Positions 1 through 5,588 of a stretch of 53,375 bases of DNA are shown one piece after another. Position numbers and translations under genes: made by a program. The notes under the pieces were generated by a model. The model was not told the DNA's origin and did no database searches. It saw only the letters and a list, made by a program, of their open reading frames with translations. The DNA is from DASTPP01 sp035762175 (GTDB lineage: Bacteria; Myxococcota_A; Polyangia; Polyangiales; Polyangiaceae): contig DASTPP010000388.1 in assembly GCA_035762175.1 (NCBI GenBank), positions 1 to 53,375 on the forward strand, read 5' to 3'. How positions within the stretch are numbered: position 1 is the stretch's first letter; every line of letters begins with the position of its first letter.

Positions 1-77
1 GTTGGGTACGCCCGCAGGCCGGGGGCCCCAGGTCGGAGCCGGAGGCGAGTTTGGGGTGGCCGGAGGGCGTACCCAAC
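1..77. repeat. Covarying hairpin element, copy 1 (left end outside window)
   Basis: Bases 1-13 and 65-77 form a perfect 13-bp inverted repeat (GTTGGGTACGCCC on the left). The loop of about 50 bases is nearly identical to the loop at 3097-3144, whose stem has a different sequence but pairs just as well. Inside the loop a CCCCA/TGGGG pairing and a GCC-GGA-GGC mini-hairpin can form. The bases CGCTCTAGG shortly downstream (90-98) also end the longer stem of the second copy, so the real left end probably lies before the window. Function unknown; a structured RNA or a hairpin-type mobile repeat is an inference. Confidence 0.6.
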
Positions 78-391
78 CCGCCTGACCTACGCTCTAGGAA
101 CGACCGAAGCTGAGGTCGACCGCTCTCTTAAGGGAGGCTGGGTAGGTGACCAAAGGCGCCCAGGCGACAAGGCAGGGGGTACCAGGCGTGCCCCCCACGT
201 TTGTGGCTTCGAACGACTTTCGCGTGAGAGCAGGGCGCTCTACCCAGACTTGCCCCTCGGCCGCGAGCAGGCTGGGCGGCTCAGGTGACCATGCGACTCG
301 TTACGAGTTGCGGGTCGGAGCGATGGCTGTGCGGGGTCGAGGTGCAGAGTGCTCTAGGGCAAGCCTTGCCGGCGGCGTACGATAACGGCGT
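78..391. other. Non-coding stretch before aroKB
   Basis: No convincing gene is seen in this 314-base stretch. It holds several short hairpins, for example 291-313, where an 8-bp stem with one G-T pair encloses TTA, and a GCTCTCTTAAGGG(A)GGCTGGG string near 122 that resembles GGCTCTCAAGGGGGGCTGGG near 2262. It presumably contains the aroKB promoter, but no clear -35/-10 pair or Shine-Dalgarno site stands out before the start at 392. Confidence 0.4.
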
Positions 392-1969
392 ATGTCCGTT
401 TTTCTTTGGGGCCCTATGGGCTCGGGCAAGTCGACGGTCGGTCGGCTTTTGGCGAAGGCGAGCGGCTGGCGCCTGGTTGATGTTGATCGAGCGGTTGAAG
501 AGCGCTCAGGTCAAAGCGTCGCGGAGATTTTCGCTTCGCAAGGGGAGGGAGCATTTCGGGCTCTCGAACGAGAGATCGTTGAGGGCTGTCTGGCTGAGCG
601 TGAACCGCTCGTCGTTGCGCTCGGCGGGGGCAGCTTGCTCGATCGGGCTTTGCGTCGGCGTGCTCTCGAAAGGGGCACGCTGATTGTCTTGCGGGCTCCG
701 GTCGAGGCGCTGGCCCGTCGCCTTGAAGGCAAGACCGATCGCCCCTTGTTGGCTGGGGTCCCGCTCGGGGAGAAGCTCGAGAGCTTGGTGCGTGAGAGGG
801 CCGAGGCTTATGCCGAGTGTCACGCCGAGCTCGAGACCGAGGGGCGGGGCTTGAACGAGATTGTCGCCGAGGCCCGTTCGATCGCAGAGCGGCGTCGCGT
901 CGTGGTGCCCCTGGGCCTTCGAACCTATGTGGTCGAAGTCGGACATGGGTGGGGCCCTCTGGTCGAGTATTTTGCGCGGCAAAAGCCCAACGGCATCTTC
1001 CGCGTCAGCGACTCGAATGTGGCCGGGGCGCAGGGGCACGACTTGGCCCAAGCCTTCGCTTGGGCTCAGCCCTTCGACTCGATTCTCGAGCCGGGCGAAG
1101 AACGAAAGAGCCTCGAGACCTTGAACGTCCTCTGGCAAAAGGCTCAATCCCTCGAGGCCGATCGCTGGTGGACGTTTCTGGGCGTCGGGGGCGGGGTCAT
1201 CACCGACATCACCGGCTTTGCGGCGGCCACCTGGTTGCGTGGGGTGCCCTGGGTGGCCTGCCCGACCTCGCTCTTGGGCATGGTCGACGCGGCAGTGGGG
1301 GGCAAAACGGGCATCGACTTTGGCAGCGCCAAGAATGCGGTCGGGGCGATTCACCAGCCCTCGTTCGTCTTCGAGAACATTCGTGCTCTGACGACCGAGC
1401 CCGAGCGAAGCTTTCGAAGTGGCCTCGCCGAGGTGGTCAAGACTGCCCTCCTCGATGGCGAAGAGTTTCTTGCCCTGCTCGAAGCGAACGTCGACCCGAT
1501 CCTTCGTCGTGACCCCAAGGCCCTCGCCGAGGTGGTGTTTCGATCGGTCGCCCACAAGGCTCGGGTGGTGGCGAACGATGAGCGAGAGTCGGGGCTGCGG
1601 GCGACGCTCAACCTTGGCCATACGCTTGGGCATGCCATCGAGGCGTTCGGCGCTTGGGCACAATGGCGTCATGGCGAGGCCGTCTCCTTGGGCCTTGGTC
1701 TCGCGCTGCGCCTGGGCGTCGAGTTCGGCATCACCGAGGCATCGCTTCCGGGCAGGGTCGAGCGTTTGCTTCATCGCTTGGGCCTGCCTACTCAGGTTTC
1801 ACGTGAAACGTTGCTCGGAGCCTTGCCCTATCTGCGTCACGACAAGAAACGCTCGGCAACCAAGGTTCGGTTCGTGTTCGTACGCCGGCCGGGTGAGCCG
1901 CTGATTGAGGCGACCGAGCTCGAGAAGATCGAGGCAGCGGTAATTCGCATGGCCGAAGCGAGCCGCTAA
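392..1969 (+). CDS. aroKB: Bifunctional shikimate kinase / 3-dehydroquinate synthase
   Basis: A fusion of two steps of the shikimate pathway, which makes chorismate for aromatic amino acids. Residues 1 to about 165 are shikimate kinase: P-loop GPMGSGKST at residues 7-15, a DVD motif, ALGGGS and DRPLL. Residues from about 168 to 525 are 3-dehydroquinate synthase: NAD-binding GVGGGVITD, the CPTSLLGMVDAAVGGKTG core, and metal ligands in GLAEVVK, NLGHTLGHAIE and RHGEAVS. The length (525 aa) equals the sum of the two enzymes. The ATG at 392 gives an intact kinase N-terminus although no clear ribosome site precedes it. A parS-like site lies inside the coding region. Such fusions are known in some bacteria; the call is secure. 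Confidence 0.95.
   Translation: MSVFLWGPMGSGKSTVGRLLAKASGWRLVDVDRAVEERSGQSVAEIFASQGEGAFRALEREIVEGCLAEREPLVVALGGGSLLDRALRRRALERGTLIVLRAPVEALARRLEGKTDRPLLAGVPLGEKLESLVRERAEAYAECHAELETEGRGLNEIVAEARSIAERRRVVVPLGLRTYVVEVGHGWGPLVEYFARQKPNGIFRVSDSNVAGAQGHDLAQAFAWAQPFDSILEPGEERKSLETLNVLWQKAQSLEADRWWTFLGVGGGVITDITGFAAATWLRGVPWVACPTSLLGMVDAAVGGKTGIDFGSAKNAVGAIHQPSFVFENIRALTTEPERSFRSGLAEVVKTALLDGEEFLALLEANVDPILRRDPKALAEVVFRSVAHKARVVANDERESGLRATLNLGHTLGHAIEAFGAWAQWRHGEAVSLGLGLALRLGVEFGITEASLPGRVERLLHRLGLPTQVSRETLLGALPYLRHDKKRSATKVRFVFVRRPGEPLIEATELEKIEAAVIRMAEASR
1796..1809. other. parS: parS-like centromere site 1
   Basis: GTTTCACGTGAAAC is a perfect 14-bp palindrome and matches the core of the widely conserved ParB-binding parS site. 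It lies inside the 3' part of aroKB, read there as codons for V-S-R-E-T. The outermost bases (G/G) differ from the full 16-bp consensus. parS sites cluster near replication origins, so the left end of the window is probably origin-proximal. No parA or parB gene is in the window. Confidence 0.75.
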
Positions 1970-1984
1970 GACCATCTCTGCCTG

Positions 1985-2420
1985 CTGCGGCCGGGAATGG
2001 CCCCCACGCTGCAGCCTCGCCAGACTTGGGCGAGGGCACGGGGCCGGGTGCAGGCTCGGGAAGATGGTAAAGCCCAACAGGGTGACGCTGACTTCGGCCC
2101 GGGTTTTATGGCCTGGCAAACGCCTCCCCACGCTCACCCTGCTTCAAACAGCAGAGACCTCGTCGGAAAGCCGACCTCGATAGCCCGGGTGGTGCCACCA
2201 TCTCGGGTAAGGCCAGTCCAAGCGTGCCACGAGAGCTGAGGCAGCTTAGAACGCGAAGCCCGGCTCTCAAGGGGGGCTGGGCTCGCGTGGGTCGCACTTT
2301 GGGGCGAGTCGAAATGCTGCGAAGAAGCGCTACGTCAGGCCGAGTTTGCGGCATCAGTTCGCAAAGCGAGAGCCTGGTCTTAAACGTACGGCGAACGCCA
2401 ACCAGGCGGAAGTGGGTGGT
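1985..2420. other. Hairpin-dense non-coding region
   Basis: No coding reading frame is convincing here. Successive short stems are visible: CCTCGCC/GGCGAGG around 2015-2035, GTCGG-AAAG-CCGAC near 2163, a compound CCCG-GGTGG/CCACC-CGGG stem near 2190, TTTGCG/CGCAAA at 2345-2350 and 2360-2365, and GCCTGGT/ACCAGGC at 2372-2378 and 2401-2407. This density suggests a structured RNA or decayed hairpin repeats. I do not recognise a known RNA family. Confidence 0.35.
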
Positions 2421-2437
2421 ACAGAATGCGGCGGCTT

Positions 2438-2666
2438 GCCCCCGAGTGAACTCGGGGGCAGCGAACGCCCATGGAGACGGCGCGCAAAGCCCTGCCGGAG
2501 GCAGGGCTCCCGCGGAGCGAGGTGCTTACGCACGCTCGCCCGGAAGCCAAGGTCCGCGCGAGCCCAGCCCCAGGGGAGGGGGCGAGCTTTGCGGCGCGAA
2601 CTGGCTGGGGGCTGCGCGGCGCGAAGGGGCGAAGGGGCGAAGGGGTGAAGGGGCGAACGATGCCCC
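2438..2666 (+). ncRNA. Multi-hairpin RNA-like element copy 1 (HEARO/omega-RNA-like)
   Basis: First of three related elements. It opens with a 9-bp hairpin closed by a TGAA loop (2438-2459), followed by a conserved linker with ACGGC and CAAAGCCC, a second hairpin with GGA loop (2488-2508), a variable third stem (2522-2533), the invariant GCTCGCCCGG, and a fourth stem (2561-2588). Stem sequences differ from the other copies while pairing is kept. The order of hairpins and the pieces GARAC...CGYMAAGCCC and CCCGGaA resemble the HEARO / IscB omega-RNA scaffold as I remember it; this was not checked by a search. Its 3' end differs from the other copies: short GAAGGGGC-like repeats lead into a different GGGGC/GCCCC hairpin. 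No iscB gene is near. Confidence 0.5.
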
Positions 2667-2668
2667 AA

Positions 2669-2765
2669 CGAATGATCTTGGCGAACCTATTTGGGTGGTA
2701 GCCCGCCCGTCTGCCCAGGCCGTGCCCAGGGGGCACCACCCGAACAGGTTCGCCAAGGTCATCCG
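2669..2765. repeat. Long imperfect inverted repeat (31-bp arms)
   Basis: Arms 2669-2699 and 2735-2765 pair over 31 bp around a 35-base GC-rich loop. Of the four imperfect positions, two would be G-U pairs in RNA read from the plus strand and two are A-C mismatches. It begins directly after the first multi-hairpin element and ends just before the small IS-like element. It is too long for an ordinary rho-independent terminator and lacks a T-run. Confidence 0.6.
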
Positions 2766-2772
2766 TCGGGGG

Positions 2773-2991
2773 TGTCCGTGGCCAGCAGAAGTTGACCCAC
2801 GTTGGCCACCAGCCGTTGACCCACCCAGCCCCTTTGGTCGGGGCATAGCCTGCCTTCGCTCCGGTGGCCTCTAGCCCGCGTTTCTTCGGCCAAGCGCCGA
2901 GGAGAGGGCGAGCTAGGGTTGGCTCGTCGAGGCGCTCGGGTGGGTCAGTCGCTCGTGGCCAAGAAGGGTCAGTTTCTGGTGGCCACTGACA
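2773..2991. mobile_element. 219-bp non-autonomous IS-like element (MITE-type)
   Basis: The ends are inverted repeats beginning TG and ending CA: 22 of the outer 26 bases match between 2773-2798 and 2966-2991. A second, subterminal repeat (TTGGCCAC...TGACCCACCC) lies just inside each end, giving about 54 bp of imperfect inverted repeat per side. GGGGG directly flanks both ends (2768-2772 and 2992-2996), consistent with a 5-bp target duplication. The interior of about 110 bp has no open frame. Multiple TGGCCA...TGACCC motifs at TG/CA ends resemble IS21-family ends; the family name is my inference. Confidence 0.6.
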
Positions 2992-3057
2992 GGGGGTCCG
3001 TGTCTCCCCCTTGAGCCCGAGCAGATCGAGGGCTGCTCAACCGTTTTGCAGCACCCT

Positions 3058-3345
3058 CTCGACCTAGAGCGGTTCCTGGGTTCGTTGCGACTGCCTGAAG
3101 TCGGGGCCCCACGTCTGAGCCGGAGGCGAGTTTGGGGTGCCGGAAGGCAGTCGCAACGAGCCCGGGAACCGCTCTAGGCTCTGTCGGACGAATGCGGACC
3201 GAGCGCGGCAGCCGAGACGCAAGCCGTCGGTCGGGGCCGGGGGCGAAGGAATCCGCCCGGAGTTCGAGTCCCCGGCCCCGACCGAGGGCGCCGCGGATCG
3301 GGCGCCGGGCGACGGGAGCCTTCGTCCGACAGAGCCTAGGTCGAG
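3058..3345. ncRNA. Branched structured element containing covarying hairpin copy 2
   Basis: Three nested or adjacent stems define this 288-base unit. The outer stem CTCGACCTAG/CTAGGTCGAG joins 3058-3067 with 3336-3345. Arm A pairs about 34 bp (3063-3096 with 3145-3178), and its only two differences would be G-U pairs in RNA. Its tip is the same loop as at 14-64. Arm B pairs 16 bp (3178-3193 with 3321-3336) and contains a perfect 14-bp inner stem (3229-3242 with 3270-3283). G-U-compatible changes favour RNA over DNA structure. Function unknown; no protein gene fits. Confidence 0.6.
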
Positions 3346-3383
3346 CCGGCCAGCTTGCCGGGGCGGAAGCTCAGCAAAGCGCT

Positions 3384-3968
3384 TCAACGAAACGCGTTGA
3401 TGGCCCACACGACGGGGAGGGCGAGGGCGGCGGCGTCGAGCTGAAGGCTTGCCATCCAGGTTGTGACGGGGGCTTCTGAGAATGAGAAGTCACGTCGGGC
3501 CTCGAAGAGCAGCCCGCCGGCCATGGCGTAGGTCGAGTGGTAGTTGAAGCTACGAAGCCCCCAGCCCAGCGTGGCATAGCCGCCTGCCCTGGCTTTCTGG
3601 GCTTCGCGATCGACACCGTAGAGCCCGAGGCCTACGACGATGGGCAGAAGCTCATGCACGGGCAGAAGCACTTGGGCGCTTGCCCCGATGCTTGCTTCGC
3701 CAAAGGTGGTGACGCCGGCGAAGAGGCCAGGGCCGAACCCAAACGATTGATTGCCGGAGCGGCCGAAGAAGAAATCGGTGCGGGCGCTGGCGGCAAAGCG
3801 CGTTGTTCGCCACAAGTCATCCTCGTCGCCGTACCTTGCGGCGCCGAGAGCGAGCGATGCGTTCCACTGCAAGGGGGGGGGTTGCTCGGGCTGGGCGTGA
3901 GCGCTCGAGCTGAGAGACCAGAGCGACAGGCCCAACACCAAGGTTGCACCCTGTTTCACGTGAAACAC
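3384..3968 (-). CDS. Hypothetical secreted barrel-like outer-membrane protein
   Basis: A 194-aa protein with an N-terminal signal peptide: Lys at position 6, a hydrophobic run, then SSAHAQ as the likely cleavage region. The rest alternates polar and hydrophobic residues with many Gly, Tyr and Phe (for example FGFGPGLFAG, YATLGWGLRSF), typical of small beta-barrels. The start is a GTG inside a perfect parS site, giving MFHVKQ, with AGAGG just upstream on the minus strand. No close family is recognised. Secretion is well supported; the barrel fold is inference. Confidence 0.6.
   Translation of the reverse strand: MFHVKQGATLVLGLSLWSLSSSAHAQPEQPPPLQWNASLALGAARYGDEDDLWRTTRFAASARTDFFFGRSGNQSFGFGPGLFAGVTTFGEASIGASAQVLLPVHELLPIVVGLGLYGVDREAQKARAGGYATLGWGLRSFNYHSTYAMAGGLLFEARRDFSFSEAPVTTWMASLQLDAAALALPVVWAINAFR
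3952..3967. other. parS: parS site 2 (full 16-bp consensus)
   Basis: TGTTTCACGTGAAACA matches the full conserved parS palindrome without a mismatch. It covers the first codons of the minus-strand gene that starts at 3968, so bound ParB could also affect that gene. It lies 2.2 kb from the other site. The MFHVK N-terminus is a familiar side effect of parS lying over a start codon. Confidence 0.85.
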
Positions 3969-4214
3969 CCCCTCTGGGGGCCCTCAGGTTCAGAAAATGG
4001 CATCGTTCGCGCGCCTTCTGGCTAGAACGGGCTTCACCTTGGCGGCCCCCGACGACCCTTTGGCAAAGGGGTTGGGGCCCTCACCATCGACCCACCACGA
4101 TCGAGACACAACCGTCACGACCACCGCCGATAGGCTACCGAAGAAGCGTGGTAATCACCCAAAAAGGCAGTCGGCCTGATGCAGACGGCGGATGATCTTG
4201 CGCGCCCAGCGGCC
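3969..4214. other. Non-coding stretch with small hairpins
   Basis: No gene is seen between the barrel-like protein and the second multi-hairpin element. A CCCTTT-GGC-AAAGGG hairpin (about 4055-4069) and a CCCCCTCTGGGGG palindrome (about 3968-3980) are present. The region should hold the promoter of the minus-strand gene. Confidence 0.35.
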
Positions 4215-4506
4215 CCAGACTCGACGAGGGTGGTTCAAAACGCCGCCCCCGGCTGAAGCCGGGGGCAGCGAACGCCCGCGGAAACGGCGTGCAAAGCCCT
4301 GCCGGAGGCAGGGCTCTCGCGTCGCGCGTCGCTTCGCGCGCTCGCCCGGACGACGAAGCCCGCGGGAGCCCGGCCCCCGGCGAGGGGGCGGGCTTTACGC
4401 TCCGAATCGGCCCGAGGCCGCGCGGCACGAGTGGGCGTCCGCTGCCCCCGACTTGAGTCGGGGGCGGCCCGCCGGCCTCGTTTTGCAACACCCTCGTCGA
4501 GTCCGG
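4215..4506. repeat. 28-bp inverted repeat enclosing multi-hairpin element copy 2
   Basis: Bases 4215-4242 and 4479-4506 are inverted copies (25 of 28 match), beginning about CCRGACTCGACGAGGGTG and ending CAAAACG. The right arm shares CGTTTTGCARCACCCTC with 3042-3058, and the left arm shares GGGTGGTWCARAAYGC with the left flank of copy 1 near 2414. These are therefore part of a dispersed repeat and not a chance palindrome. Confidence 0.6.
4245..4465 (+). ncRNA. Multi-hairpin RNA-like element copy 2 (HEARO/omega-RNA-like)
   Basis: Same architecture as the copies at 2438 and 12236: a 9-bp hairpin with TGAA loop (4245-4266), linker with GGAAACGGCGTGCAAAGCCC, hairpin with GGA loop (4295-4315), stem 3 (4323-4340), invariant GCTCGCCCGG, stem 4 (4367-4394), a conserved CGGCCCGAGGCCGCGCGGCAC block, and a closing hairpin (4444-4465) whose stem nearly repeats the first. 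It reads on the plus strand. The likeness to the IscB omega-RNA scaffold is from memory; no nuclease gene accompanies it. Confidence 0.55.
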
Positions 4507-4550
4507 GGCCGCCAGGCGAAGGTCACCCGACGCTTGGATGAGGCCATCGA

Positions 4551-5453
4551 TTGACGGAGCTCGCTCTTCGCCGCCCGCCTCCGTGGCAACTTCACGGGAC
4601 ACTCTTCCTGGTGCAGGCGGCGTTTGCCACGCTCGCCGTCGAGGGCAAGCTCGTGATGGCGAGCCCGCACGAGGTGCAGGCCGGCTCGCTGGCCTTCGTG
4701 AGGGTCGGGGGGGCGGCGCTGGCCTTCGGTCTGCTCGCTCAGAAGCGAGCGGAGCAGAAGCCGGTGGTGGGCAGGCGCGACTACGCCCTCTTGGCTCTGC
4801 TCTCGGTCTTGGGCATTGCGCTGAACCAGGGGCTCTTTCTGGCCGGCCTGAAGCGAACGTCGCCGCTTGCGGCGACGGCCATCGCTGTGAGCATTCCGGT
4901 GTTCTCGACGTTGATCGAGTCGCTGAGCTCTCGCAAGCTGCCGGGCGGAGCGGTGCTCGCCGGCACGTCGCTGGCCGCTCTTGGCGTGCTCGTCCTGAGT
5001 CGTTTCACGTGGCCGGCGCCGGGCGATGCCCTCGTCTTGTTGAACGCCTTGGCGTACGCGATCTACGTGGTGTTGGCCCGACCGGTCGTACGGCGGCTAC
5101 CGGTCGGCGTGGTGATGCGCTGGGTCTTCTGCTTCGGCGCGCTCTGGCTCACCCCGTGGACGCTTTCATCGATCGTCGAGCAAGCCCCCCGCTGGGGAGC
5201 TTCGACCTGGGCCCTCTTGCTCTATCTCGTCGGCGTACCGACGGTGTTCGCCTACGGGGCGAACGCGTGGGCGCTGCGCTTTGCGCCGCCCAGCTTGGTG
5301 ACGACCTATATCTATCTTCAACCCCCGCTCGTCGCCCTTTGGGCCTGGGTGCGGCTGGGGGCGGTGCCCCAGGCGAGGCTGGTGATCGCGACGCTGCTCA
5401 TTCTGCTCGGGGTGAGCTGCGTCGCCTTCTCGAAGCCGCCGGCACGGGGCTGA
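4551..5453 (+). CDS. EamA/DMT-family inner-membrane transporter
   Basis: A 300-aa integral membrane protein with about ten hydrophobic helices arranged as two EamA repeats. Typical features are LNQGLFLAGLKRTSPLAATAI in the first half and APPSLVTTYIYLQPPLVAL in the second. Family members export amino acids or other metabolites; the substrate cannot be read from the sequence. Translation starts at a TTG, with GGATGAGG upstream as a possible ribosome site. It stands alone, directly after the second multi-hairpin element. Confidence 0.85.
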   Translation: MTELALRRPPPWQLHGTLFLVQAAFATLAVEGKLVMASPHEVQAGSLAFVRVGGAALAFGLLAQKRAEQKPVVGRRDYALLALLSVLGIALNQGLFLAGLKRTSPLAATAIAVSIPVFSTLIESLSSRKLPGGAVLAGTSLAALGVLVLSRFTWPAPGDALVLLNALAYAIYVVLARPVVRRLPVGVVMRWVFCFGALWLTPWTLSSIVEQAPRWGASTWALLLYLVGVPTVFAYGANAWALRFAPPSLVTTYIYLQPPLVALWAWVRLGAVPQARLVIATLLILLGVSCVAFSKPPARG

Positions 5454-5588
5454 GCGCCGCGTGGCACCCGACATGGGCCGGGCCGATTCGTGCGAGTTTG
5501 TGCGTCGTTCTTGCAGTAAGGTGCGCCTTTGCCTAGCCTGCGTGGGGGCGGTCGCCGTTTCGGCTTAGCCGACCGGCTGTCTACGGGT

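Noticed and set aside
506..1774. A 422-codon open frame antisense to aroKB
   Set aside because: aroKB has all enzyme motifs on the plus strand; the antisense product resembles nothing and lacks a ribosome site.
3258..3275. GTTCGAGTCCCC resembling a tRNA T-arm
   Set aside because: No acceptor, D or anticodon arms fit around it; it is the tip of a longer stem in the branched element.
3132..3479. Small open frames within the branched element
   Set aside because: They overlap perfectly paired stems and have no ribosome sites or protein-like composition.
5003..5013. GTTTCACGTGG, similar to a parS half site
   Set aside because: Only the left half matches; the right half lacks GAAAC, and it is normal coding sequence of the EamA gene.
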